Origin: Bryobacter sp.
GTDB taxonomy: Bacteria; Acidobacteriota; Terriglobia; Bryobacterales; Bryobacteraceae
Direction: 5' to 3'
NCBI GenBank assembly: GCA_022843605.1
Contig: JALHNI010000008.1
Location: forward strand, 21,149-85,148
Length of the DNA: 64,000 bases
Shown: positions 17,330 through 24,873 of the stretch, piece after piece
Numbering within the stretch: the stretch's first letter is position 1
How the letters are laid out: the number at the start of each line of letters is the position of its first letter
Program-made: the position numbers and the translations under genes
Notes under the pieces: model-generated
Databases searched by the model: none
What the model was told of the DNA's origin: nothing
The model's input: only the letters and a program-made list of their open reading frames with translations

Positions 17330-18208
17330 ATGCTGAAAGGAGTGCTCGTTAACATTGAACCCGCCAAACCGAAGCGTCCGGAGTGGCTCCGCGCTCCCGC
17401 CCCGGTGGGTGACAACTATCGCGACCTCAAAGATCTGGTCAGCCGGCTGAAGCTGCACACGGTGTGCGAAAGCGCCGCCTGCCCCAATATCGGCGACTGC
17501 TGGAACCGCCGCACGGCCACCTTCATGATCCTGGGCAACGTCTGTACGCGCCGCTGCGGCTTCTGCGCGGTGCAGAAGGGCGAGCCGCTTGAGGTGGACT
17601 ACGACGAGCCTCGCCGCGTGGCCGAGGCCGTGGAGGCCATGGGGCTCAGCTATGCCGTCATCACCTCCGTCAATCGCGACGACCGTAAAGACGGCGGCGC
17701 TGACCTCTTTGCCGCGGTGATTCGTGCCATTCGAGAACGCATCCCCGGCTGCAAAGTCGAAGTGCTGACGCCCGACTTTCAAGGCTCGCACTCCGCCATC
17801 GACATCGTCCTCGATGCCGCCCCGGACTGCTTCAACCACAACACGGAAACCGTGCCCCGCCTCTACCGGCAGGTCCGCTTGGGCGCCCGCTTTGAGCGTT
17901 CGCTCGATGTGCTGCACTATGCCAAAACCAGCCATCCTGAGATTCCGGCCAAGAGCGGCCTGATGCTGGGCCTGGGCGAGACCAACGCCGAGGTCCGCGA
18001 GACGATGCGCCAACTGCGAGCGGCCAAAGTCGACATTGTCACTCTGGGCCAGTATCTGCGGCCGTCGCCCAAGCACCTGCCCATCATTCGCTATGTGCCC
18101 ACGAACGAGTTCGCCGAGTTGCGCGACTTCGGCTATTCGCTCGGCTTTCAGCACGTGGAAGCGGGTCCACTGGTACGCAGTTCGTATCACGCCGACGAAG
18201 CCCTCTAA
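17330..18208 (+). CDS. lipA: lipoyl synthase
   Basis: 292 residues, the normal length. It inserts two sulfurs into protein-bound octanoate to form lipoyl groups for 2-oxoacid dehydrogenases and the glycine cleavage system. Auxiliary [4Fe-4S] cluster motif CESAACPNIGDCW (C-x4-C-x5-C) and radical-SAM motif CTRRCGFC (C-x3-C-x2-C) are intact, and the conserved RSSYHADE end is present. N-terminus NIEPAKPKRPEWLRAPAP is typical. ATG at 17330 is chosen; an in-frame GTG at 17342 is possible. No ribosome site precedes the ATG. No lipB or lipoyl-dependent enzyme gene is nearby. Confidence 0.96.
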   Translation: MLKGVLVNIEPAKPKRPEWLRAPAPVGDNYRDLKDLVSRLKLHTVCESAACPNIGDCWNRRTATFMILGNVCTRRCGFCAVQKGEPLEVDYDEPRRVAEAVEAMGLSYAVITSVNRDDRKDGGADLFAAVIRAIRERIPGCKVEVLTPDFQGSHSAIDIVLDAAPDCFNHNTETVPRLYRQVRLGARFERSLDVLHYAKTSHPEIPAKSGLMLGLGETNAEVRETMRQLRAAKVDIVTLGQYLRPSPKHLPIIRYVPTNEFAELRDFGYSLGFQHVEAGPLVRSSYHADEAL

Positions 18209-18242
18209 CTGCGCGCTACACTAGTGGCGAACAACGGGCGAA

Positions 18243-19439
18243 ATGGCCACCACCAACTTCCAGTCTCAGCTCTCGCTGCTGCGCAAGCGCATAACGCGCA
18301 TCGACCGGAAGTTTGCGCCGGCCGCGCCCCCCGTTCGTGAGCTGCCCGGCGAACTCGCCACCACCGCTCACGGCCAGCATTGGGAAGTGGAGCAGCATTA
18401 CACCCAGCATGGCAACGTCGATACGGCGCATCTCTCGCGGTTGCCTGGGCACCTGCTAAACGCCATCTCCGGCGGGGCCATTGCCGATGTGCCACCGGAG
18501 CGCTGGGCCTTCCTCGATACCGAGACCACGGGGCTCGCCGGCGGCACCGGCACCGTTGCCTTCCTGGTCGGTGTCGGCCGCATCACCCCCGATGGCTTCG
18601 CGGTGCGCCAGTTCTTCATGCGCGATTTTGGCGAAGAAGCCAGCCAACTGGCAGCGCTCTCCGCCCACCTGAGCCAGTTCGATGTGCTGGTGACCTACAA
18701 CGGTAAGAGCTTCGACGCGCCGCTGCTGGAGACGCGCTATCGCATGACTCGCGCCCCGCACCCACTCGCGCGGCTGGAGCACGTCGATCTACTCCACGGC
18801 GCCCGGCGGCTATGGAAGCTTCGCTTCGAAAGTTGCCGGCTGGTTGAGCTCGAACACCGCGTTCTGGGCTATACCCGTGTCGGCGACGTCCCCGGCGAGA
18901 TGATCCCGCAGCTTTACTACGACTTCATCAAGCGTCCGCGCCCGGCGCTGCTGGAGCCGGTGTTGGAACACAACCGCCTCGATATCGTTTCCCTGGCTTG
19001 CCTGACGGCGATCGTTCCGCGCGCCTTCCACGAGCCGCACGAAATGGAGTTTACCTCCGGCCAGGAGTTGATCGGCCTGGGCCGTTGGCTGCTGGCTGCG
19101 GAGCGCTTCGACGAAGGACTGGGTCTCATGCGCCGCGGCGTCGACTACCCCATCCCCGATGACCTGATGTTTAAGACCCTTTGGGAGATCGCAGTGACGG
19201 AGAAGAAGCTCGGCCGAGGCCCCGGCGGCTTCGCCAACCTGGCCCAATCCGACAACCCCTTCCGCGCCTTGGCGCTGGAGGAGTTGGCCATCCACTACGA
19301 GCATCGCGAGAAGAACTTCGCCATGGCCCTCGAGTTCACCGATGCCGCGCAGAAGGCAAAATCCGTCTCGCCGACGCTCGAACGCCGCCGTGAACGGCTC
19401 TCACTCAAGCTGTCGAAGAATCAGCGCCGCTTGCTGTAA
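18243..19439 (+). CDS. YprB-like ribonuclease H-fold exonuclease
   Basis: 398 residues. Residues ~85-270 form a DnaQ/RNase H-like exonuclease domain: WAFLDTETTGLAGGTGT holds the Asp92/Glu94 pair, DVLVTYNGKSFDAPLLETR the second motif, and HNRLDIVSLACL the third acidic residue. The order and the YNGKSFD phrase match the B. subtilis YprB group. The C-terminal ~120 residues are helical with TPR-like character. It probably acts on nucleic acid in the cytoplasm; substrate unknown. It follows lipA by 34 bp on the same strand. YprB homologues often sit next to a DEAD-box helicase, but none is present here. Confidence 0.82.
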   Translation: MATTNFQSQLSLLRKRITRIDRKFAPAAPPVRELPGELATTAHGQHWEVEQHYTQHGNVDTAHLSRLPGHLLNAISGGAIADVPPERWAFLDTETTGLAGGTGTVAFLVGVGRITPDGFAVRQFFMRDFGEEASQLAALSAHLSQFDVLVTYNGKSFDAPLLETRYRMTRAPHPLARLEHVDLLHGARRLWKLRFESCRLVELEHRVLGYTRVGDVPGEMIPQLYYDFIKRPRPALLEPVLEHNRLDIVSLACLTAIVPRAFHEPHEMEFTSGQELIGLGRWLLAAERFDEGLGLMRRGVDYPIPDDLMFKTLWEIAVTEKKLGRGPGGFANLAQSDNPFRALALEELAIHYEHREKNFAMALEFTDAAQKAKSVSPTLERRRERLSLKLSKNQRRLL

Positions 19440-19487
19440 GCCGCAATGTCAATTTTTCTGGCGAACTGGCTAACCAGCGCGGCCTGT

Positions 19488-19517
19488 TTGGTCGATTAGA
19501 CATGGAACGGTTACAAT
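19488..19517 (+). promoter_or_regulatory. sigma70-type promoter of the secreted protein gene
   Basis: TTGGTC (19488-19493) and TACAAT (19512-19517) are separated by 18 bp, and the start codon follows 13 nt after the -10. This is one of the few places in the window with both hexamers recognisable. Confidence 0.55.
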
Positions 19518-19530
19518 AGCGATTATCCTG

Positions 19531-20277
19531 ATGGGAAGTTTTCTCCGCGGCCTGAGTCTAGCCATATTTGGCCTTGCTTCCTCCCTTCACGCCCAACCTT
19601 TTGCTGCCCCTGACAAGCCGGATCCGGCGCGGGACCTGTTGGAGCGTTACTGGGAGCAGGAGAAGGCGCGTATCCCCTTGGTAAATGTCGCGATGGATTG
19701 CGAAATTGAAGCCACCGTCCCCAAGTGGAAGAAATCCAGCAAGATGACCGCCCTGCGCCTGATCTCGAAGATCGGTCGCATCACGTACCAGAAGCTCTCT
19801 TTCACCGGCGACGATCAGGTGAAACGCGATGTGATTGCCCGATACCTGACGGCCGAGACGGAAGCGCGTTCGCACACCGGCGATATCTCGCTGTCGCCCG
19901 CAAACTATAAGTTCACCTACAAGGGCCGGCTGGAGCAGGGCGGCAAAGTCGCTTACATTTTCCAGCTCAATCCCCGCGCCAAGCGCGTCGGCCTGTTTAA
20001 GGGAGATCTGTGGCTCGATGCCGAGACTGGTTTGCCCCTCCGGGAGTCCGGCCGTTTGGTGAAGAATCCTTCAGTTTTCTTCAAGAAGACGGAGTTTACC
20101 CGCACCTACGAAATTCGGGAGGGCAGGGCGTATCTCTCCACTTGGAACAGCTCCATCGATGCCCGCGTGGTGGGCCGTGTGGAGATGGCCGTGAAGTATT
20201 CGAACTATCAGACGCCCCCGCCGCAAGTTGCCGCCGACCCCACCGCCAACCCGCAAGCTTCCGCTAAAGTTTTTTGA
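19531..20277 (+). CDS. secreted protein of unknown function, possibly LolA-like fold
   Basis: 248 residues with a signal peptide (MGSFLRGLSLAIFGLASSLHAQ). The mature part is rich in beta strands: KFTYKGRLEQGGKVAYIFQL, then GDLWLDAETGLPLRESGRL, then TYEIREGRAYLSTWNSSID. The strand LWLDAETGLPLRESG resembles the outer-membrane lipoprotein-sorting (LolA/RseB-like) fold, where a hydrophobic sheet carries a lipid, but the similarity is weak. No lipobox and no catalytic motif. It stands alone with its own promoter and is followed by a terminator hairpin about 125 bp downstream. I do not assign a function. Confidence 0.6.
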   Translation: MGSFLRGLSLAIFGLASSLHAQPFAAPDKPDPARDLLERYWEQEKARIPLVNVAMDCEIEATVPKWKKSSKMTALRLISKIGRITYQKLSFTGDDQVKRDVIARYLTAETEARSHTGDISLSPANYKFTYKGRLEQGGKVAYIFQLNPRAKRVGLFKGDLWLDAETGLPLRESGRLVKNPSVFFKKTEFTRTYEIREGRAYLSTWNSSIDARVVGRVEMAVKYSNYQTPPPQVAADPTANPQASAKVF

Positions 20278-20390
20278 CCCGTTATCGGCCTCGCTTTCGC
20301 CTTCCCTATTGACAGGGAATTCATGAGCGGAGGAAAGACGCCTAACGAGCCAGAGACCTGTAGATAGAACATCCGACAGAGTAAAAGACA

Positions 20391-20435
20391 GAACGAAAGC
20401 GGCGCCCGTTTCACAGAGCGGGCGCTTTTCGTTGT
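20391..20435 (+). terminator. rho-independent terminator
   Basis: Strong hairpin GCGCCCG (20402-20408) / CGGGCGC (20419-20425) followed by TTTT. The flanks AACGAAAG and CTTTTCGTT also pair, so it can work in both directions. It ends the transcript of the secreted protein gene before the HAD operon. The 120 bp between the stop and the hairpin contain no gene I can see. Confidence 0.8.
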
Positions 20436-20468
20436 TGTGGATTCGCCCATGGGACAATGTGAGGGCAC

Positions 20469-21272
20469 ATGATAGAAGTTCTCAAGACAGGCGTCTCCGC
20501 ACGCCAAGCCAAGGTGGCGATATTCGATTTCGATGGCACCGTTTCGCTGGTGCGTTCCGGCTGGGTGCATGTGATGGTTCCCATGATGGTGGAAGGGTTA
20601 CGCGACCTCGGCTCCGGCGAAAGCGACGAGGAACTCACGCGCCTCGTCGAGGAGTACGTCGGCCAGTTAACGGGCAAAGAGACCATCTACCAGATGATCC
20701 AGTTCGCCACGGAGATCGAGAAGCGCGGCGGCACACCGCTCACCGCCCTCGACTATAAACACGAGTACCTGCGACGACTGTGGGACGTCATCAAGGATCG
20801 TGTTAGGGAATTGCAGGATGGCGCCTCCCCGGAGAAGTATCTGGTGCCTGGCTCCCGGGAAGTGCTCGACGCCTTGAAGGCTCGCGGCCTCAAGCTTTAC
20901 CTGGCCAGCGGCACCGACGAAGTGGACGTCCGCCGCGAGGCTGATCTCCTTGACCTCACGCGCTACTTTGACGGCGGCATCTACGGCGCCTCGGACGATA
21001 TGGCGTCCTTTTCGAAGGGCATGCTGGTCAAGCGGCTCGTCGAACAGGCAGGCTATCAAGGCGAGGAGCTTCTGGCTTTCGGCGACGGCTATGTCGAGAT
21101 CGACGTTGTGAAGCAGGCCGGCGGCGTCGCGGTGGGTATCGCCAGCGACGAACCGGAATGTCTGAAGGTGGATACCTGGAAGCGCAATCGCCTGGCCGGC
21201 GTTGGCGCCGACTTCATGTTGCCCAACTTCCGAGGCTCAGAGTCGTGGCTGCCGAAACTGTTTGGGGCGTAG
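20469..21272 (+). CDS. HAD-superfamily phosphatase, first gene of a sugar operon
   Basis: 267 residues. Motif I is FDFDGTVSLV with the nucleophile Asp, motif II is LYLASGTDE, the conserved Lys follows in SKGMLVKRLVEQ, and motif IV is LLAFGDGYVEIDVV. A helical cap lies between motifs I and II, as in the phosphoserine/phosphoglycolate phosphatase group. It probably removes phosphate from a sugar phosphate. GAGGG at 20461-20465 precedes the ATG. The next gene starts 3 bp after the stop and the two kinase genes overlap in turn, so all four are one operon. Context suggests it acts on an intermediate made by the downstream kinases; a GmhB-like step is possible but not shown. Confidence 0.8.
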   Translation: MIEVLKTGVSARQAKVAIFDFDGTVSLVRSGWVHVMVPMMVEGLRDLGSGESDEELTRLVEEYVGQLTGKETIYQMIQFATEIEKRGGTPLTALDYKHEYLRRLWDVIKDRVRELQDGASPEKYLVPGSREVLDALKARGLKLYLASGTDEVDVRREADLLDLTRYFDGGIYGASDDMASFSKGMLVKRLVEQAGYQGEELLAFGDGYVEIDVVKQAGGVAVGIASDEPECLKVDTWKRNRLAGVGADFMLPNFRGSESWLPKLFGA

Positions 21273-21275
21273 AGC

Positions 21276-22238
21276 GTGACCAGCAAGTATCCGATTTTTG
21301 ACCGCACTCGTCTGCGGGTGCAGCCGCTTGGTGATCGCGCGCATGACCTGAAGCTCACCAACTGGCTTTCGCTCGACGATCCAACCCCGGAATACGGGGA
21401 TGCGCGCCTCGCCACCGTCGCCAATCGCCTTCGCCAAGCCAAGCAGCAGGGTTCCGCCCGCATTCTGATGATGGGCGCTCATCTTTTGCGCGCGGGTGTC
21501 AGCCGCCATCTGATCGACCTGATCCAGAACGGCTGGATCGACCAGGTCGCCATGAACGGAGCCGGAGCCATTCATGACTACGAACTCGCGCGCATCGGCG
21601 CCACCACCGAAAGTGTCGCCCGCTACATTCGTACCGGCGAGTTCGGCCTGTGGCAGGAAACTGGCGAACTCAACGACTGGATCGCCGAGGCGGCCCAACT
21701 CGGCTTGGGCCTGGGCGAGAATGTCGGGCGCCGCATCGCGGAAAGCGACTTCCCGCACCGCGATCTCTCCGTGCTGGCCGCCGCCTATCGGGCCGGCGTC
21801 CCCGTGACCGTGCACGTCGGCATCGGCTACGACATTCTGCATGAGCATCCCAACTGCGACGGTGCCGCCACCGGTGCCGCTTCCTATCGCGACTTCCTGA
21901 TCTTCGCGAAGACAATGGAACGCCTGGAGGGTGGCGTCATGCTGAGCTTTGGCTCGGCCATCATGGCGCCGGAGGTCTACCTGAAGGCCCTTGCCATGGC
22001 TCGGAACGTCGCCGCCCAGGAGGGCCGCACGATTCGTGATTTCCTCTCGGTGGTTTTTGACCTCGTGCCGATCGCCGGTGACTGGCGCGCCGAACTCCCC
22101 AAGACCGACCCCGGCTACTACTTCCGCCCGCACAAAACCATCCTGGTGCGTACCGTCGCCGACGGCGGCCAGAGCGAATACTTCTGCGGCGGCCATCGCG
22201 CCACCCTTCCCGCGCTTTGGAGGCACTTACGCGGATGA
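21276..22238 (+). CDS. deoxyhypusine synthase-like protein of unknown function
   Basis: 320 residues with a GTG start three bases after the HAD stop. It has a Rossmann-like, NAD-binding appearance: ILMMGAHLLRAGVSRHLIDL, then VAMNGAGAIHDYELARIG, and VHVGIGYDILHEHPN, then GGVMLSFGSAIMAPEVYLKA. The order of a removed-subunit strand, NGAGAIHDYE and a later Gly-rich strand is reminiscent of deoxyhypusine synthase, yet I see no equivalent of that enzyme's active lysine motif, and bacteria of this type have no eIF5A. It is more likely an NAD-using or sugar-modifying enzyme in a pathway with the neighbours. Its stop overlaps the PfkB start as ATGA. Confidence 0.55.
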   Translation: MTSKYPIFDRTRLRVQPLGDRAHDLKLTNWLSLDDPTPEYGDARLATVANRLRQAKQQGSARILMMGAHLLRAGVSRHLIDLIQNGWIDQVAMNGAGAIHDYELARIGATTESVARYIRTGEFGLWQETGELNDWIAEAAQLGLGLGENVGRRIAESDFPHRDLSVLAAAYRAGVPVTVHVGIGYDILHEHPNCDGAATGAASYRDFLIFAKTMERLEGGVMLSFGSAIMAPEVYLKALAMARNVAAQEGRTIRDFLSVVFDLVPIAGDWRAELPKTDPGYYFRPHKTILVRTVADGGQSEYFCGGHRATLPALWRHLRG

Positions 22239-23197
22239 CGCCTCGCGAGATCCTGGATCGGTTACCCTCGCTCTCCGCGCTGATCGTGGGCGACGTCTGC
22301 CTCGACCGTTGGTGCACTTACCTGCCCGAGTTATCGGAGGCGTCGCGCGAAACGGGCATCCCCCGCGTCGCTGTCGTCCACACCGAAGTAACTCCCGGCG
22401 CCGCGGGCACCGTCGCGAATAACTTAGCCGACCTGGGCGTCGGCACCGTTAGCGTTCTTGGCCTGGTGGGTGACGATGGTTTCGGCTACGAACTGAAGCG
22501 GGCGCTTTCCCGGCGCCGAATCTCTTCCGAGTTACTCCTGACCCATGCAGGCTATCCCACCTTCACTTATACAAAATTGATCAATGGGCACACCGGCATT
22601 GAGGACTTACCGCGCGTCGACTTCGTCTCCGTTGAACCGACGCCGGCCCCCGTCGAGGCGCATATCCTGGAGCAGTTACGCGAATGGGCCGGTCGCTTCG
22701 ATGTTGTTTTCGTTTGTGACCAGGCCGAGCATGAAACCGGCGGCCTAATTACGCCCACCATCCGCCAGGAACTTACCCGCTTAGCCACCAAGCAGTTCTA
22801 CTTCGTGGATTCGCGCGCCCACTTAGACGGCTTTCGCGGCGTGTTACTGAAGCCGAATCAGGAAGAGGCCGAAACCGTCTGCCAACGCCTGTTTGACGAC
22901 AAGCGCGCCTTCAGCCGTCTGCGCGAGTTGACTGAGGCGCCCATGCTCTGGGTAACCCACGGCGGCGACGGCGTCATGATCGTCCGGCCCGAGGGTGAAC
23001 AGTGGGTGCCCACAACAAAGGTCCAGAACCCGGTGGATATTTGCGGCGCGGGAGATAGCTTTTCTGCTGGATCGGCAATGGCCATCGCGGCTGGCGCTAC
23101 GCCCGAAGAGGCGATCGCCTTTGGCCATCGCGTCGCCTCGATCACGGTGATGAAGAAGGGTACTGGGACGGCCACACCGGCCGAGGTGCTCTCTTGA
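22235..23197 (+). CDS. PfkB-family sugar kinase, RfaE/HldE-like
   Basis: 320 residues from the ATG at 22235, which overlaps the upstream TGA; GGAGG sits at 22219-22223. N-terminal IVGDVCLDRWCTYLPELSEASRE and PGAAGTVANNLADLG match the substrate-side pattern of heptose-7-phosphate kinases (GDVMLDRY, PGGAANVAxNLAxLG) with changes. The catalytic GAGD is in NPVDICGAGDSFSAG. The family phosphorylates sugars or sugar phosphates with ATP. The nucleotidyltransferase domain of HldE is absent. Neither GmhA nor an HldE transferase is nearby, so the substrate is open. The stop overlaps the ROK start as TTGA. Confidence 0.82.
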   Translation: MTPREILDRLPSLSALIVGDVCLDRWCTYLPELSEASRETGIPRVAVVHTEVTPGAAGTVANNLADLGVGTVSVLGLVGDDGFGYELKRALSRRRISSELLLTHAGYPTFTYTKLINGHTGIEDLPRVDFVSVEPTPAPVEAHILEQLREWAGRFDVVFVCDQAEHETGGLITPTIRQELTRLATKQFYFVDSRAHLDGFRGVLLKPNQEEAETVCQRLFDDKRAFSRLRELTEAPMLWVTHGGDGVMIVRPEGEQWVPTTKVQNPVDICGAGDSFSAGSAMAIAAGATPEEAIAFGHRVASITVMKKGTGTATPAEVLS

Positions 23198-24054
23198 ATA
23201 CACTCGCCATTGATGTCGGCGGAACGAAGTTTTCCATGGCCGTCTTTTCCGGCGGCCAGATGATCCGCCGTATCTCAGAACCCACCGATCGATCTGGTGG
23301 ACGAGACTGGATGCTGAACCGCATCGTCACCCTCGCGCGCGAATGGCAGTCCGATCCTGGTTTCCAGATCTGCGGCGTCGGCTTCGGTGGCCCTGTCATC
23401 TTCAACGACCAACGCATTGCCCTCTCCACGCACGTCGGCGGCTGGAGCGACTATGCACTGCCGCTCTTCCTGAAACATGAGCTCGGCATTCCCGTCATCA
23501 TGGACAACGACGCGAACGTCGGCGCTTTGGGAGAAGGTCGCCATGGTGCCGGCCAAGGCGCGCTTCCGCTGTTCTACATGACGCTCTCCACCGGCATCGG
23601 CGGTGGCATTCTTACCGAACACGGCGTACATCGCGGGGCCGACAGCTATGGCGGCGAGATCGGCCACCTCACCATCCGGCCCGATGGCCCGGTGTGCCTC
23701 TGTGGCGCGCGCGGTTGCTTCGAACGGATGTGCTGCGGACTTTGGCTTGAGCGAGACCACGGCCGTTCCGCGAAAGAGTTAGTTCAGGATCCACGCTTCG
23801 TCGAACGCTATGTCATCGACCTCTCGCTAGGATTGAAAGCGGCGCTAATGTTACTCAATCCGGCCCGCATCGTGATTGGCGGCGGCATCAGCAAAGCCGG
23901 AGACTTACTCTTTGTGCCGCTGCGCGAGGAATTAGGCCGGCAAATCACGAGTTGGTCCCGAGCCCGCGTCGACGTAGTACCAGCAGGACTAGGCGACGAC
24001 AGTGTGCTGTGGGGCGCGCTCGAGTTAGCGCGAGAACTGCCGGTTACTTCTTAA
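23194..24054 (+). CDS. ROK family sugar kinase
   Basis: 286 residues with a TTG start overlapping the PfkB stop. N-terminal phosphate loop NTLAIDVGGTKFSMAV, second phosphate loop TLSTGIGGGILTEHGVHRGA, and the ROK zinc motif GHLTIRPDGPVCLCGARGCFE, where CLCGARGC supplies three Cys and the nearby His completes the site. Catalytic Asp is in MDNDANVGALGE. The C-terminal adenosine segment ARIVIGGGISKAG is intact. It phosphorylates a hexose or an N-acylated sugar. A second kinase beside PfkB in the same operon implies two phosphorylation steps or two substrates. It converges on the zinc-ribbon gene, overlapping 11 bp. Confidence 0.85.
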   Translation: MNTLAIDVGGTKFSMAVFSGGQMIRRISEPTDRSGGRDWMLNRIVTLAREWQSDPGFQICGVGFGGPVIFNDQRIALSTHVGGWSDYALPLFLKHELGIPVIMDNDANVGALGEGRHGAGQGALPLFYMTLSTGIGGGILTEHGVHRGADSYGGEIGHLTIRPDGPVCLCGARGCFERMCCGLWLERDHGRSAKELVQDPRFVERYVIDLSLGLKAALMLLNPARIVIGGGISKAGDLLFVPLREELGRQITSWSRARVDVVPAGLGDDSVLWGALELARELPVTS

Positions 24055-24541
24055 ACAGATTGTCGAAGGCCGCCCGGGCATCGCTTGCACTCTTGGGTGC
24101 CGGTCCGTTCGGAAGAATCGGAGCGCGCATGGAAGTGCTCGCCGATTCACGCGCCGCATCGCGCGCCACGGTCACCTGCGGTGAGAACAGTTGGCACAGA
24201 TTGGCACGGTCCTTGTACGCGATGCGTTCCGGAATCGGCTTCAAGCACTGGAAGCGCGTGGAGGGCTCGAAGTGCGCGCACTGTTTGCAGCAATGCAAGG
24301 CAGCGTTACACTTTGGACAATTGCCGGTGAAATCGATATCGGAAGGCAGTGTCGTGGCGCAGTTGTAACAGCGCGAAGCGGTTACCGTTTGCACCATGCG
24401 CGGCAAGCGCGGCCCGGTGATATCGATGGAAGGGCGGGGGCCTTGCGGCTTCGGACGTTCGCGGTCGAAACCACGATCGCCACCACGGTCAAAGCCGCGG
24501 TCCTGGTAGCCGTTTTGGCGGTATTTGCGGTCGTCATCCAT
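24044..24541 (-). CDS. zinc-ribbon protein of unknown function
   Basis: 165 residues. The N-terminus is disordered and repeats Gly-Phe-Asp-Arg (RGFDRGGDRGFDRERP). A zinc ribbon follows: RCYNCATTL and NCPKCNAALHC give two CxxC knuckles. Then CCKQCAHFEPSTRFQCLKPIP gives further cysteines spaced as in a second metal site. The C-terminal ~60 residues are Ala/Pro-rich with a short helix, AFDNLFKK. The Arg/Gly-rich start suggests RNA or nucleic acid contact, but no family is recognised. The preceding GGGAGC may serve as ribosome site. Seems lineage-specific. Confidence 0.6.
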   Translation of the reverse strand: MDDDRKYRQNGYQDRGFDRGGDRGFDRERPKPQGPRPSIDITGPRLPRMVQTVTASRCYNCATTLPSDIDFTGNCPKCNAALHCCKQCAHFEPSTRFQCLKPIPERIAYKDRANLCQLFSPQVTVARDAARESASTSMRAPILPNGPAPKSASDARAAFDNLFKK

Positions 24542-24873
24542 GAAAGATGCTCCCTTGCGGATGTCCAGCCCAATGGTAGGGTCGTTTGAGGTCTAACGTG
24601 TTTTTGGGGACTGGAAGATGGTCTAGATTCGCCCGTTACTTGTCCATTCGTGTTTGACCGATGAGTCAATGTGCCTGCGCACACCGTCCATCGGATGTAC
24701 CAACTTTACTCACTGACCGCGAGTCTCAAAGAACAGCTCGGTTCCCGGAAACGCTAGGGGGGTTTGGTTCGTGAGAGGTTCGCACTGGATCGGCCAGAAC
24801 TGAACTCAGGACTTCACCCTTATATCATGTTCCTTCGGACAAATCCAGCGCGAACTTTAGCGAACTAAATTCC
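24542..24873. other. 332-bp intergenic region, nothing assigned
   Basis: Upstream region of the zinc-ribbon gene (reading leftwards) and downstream of the glucan phosphorylase gene. I see no tRNA, hairpin with a U-tract or convincing coding frame. AAGGGAGC before the start of the zinc-ribbon gene is the only signal. Confidence 0.5.

Noticed and set aside
17315..18190. Extension of the phosphoesterase frame on the reverse strand
   Set aside because: It lies antisense to lipA, whose radical-SAM motifs are certain; the frame is open only because of GC-rich codon bias.
20278..20390. Possible small RNA ahead of the terminator at 20391-20435
   Set aside because: The hairpin is explained as the end of the upstream transcript; no promoter is seen between the stop and the hairpin.
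21237..22226. Long reverse frame opposite the deoxyhypusine-synthase-like gene
   Set aside because: The forward gene fits an operon with start/stop overlaps and has conserved-looking motifs; the reverse frame does not.
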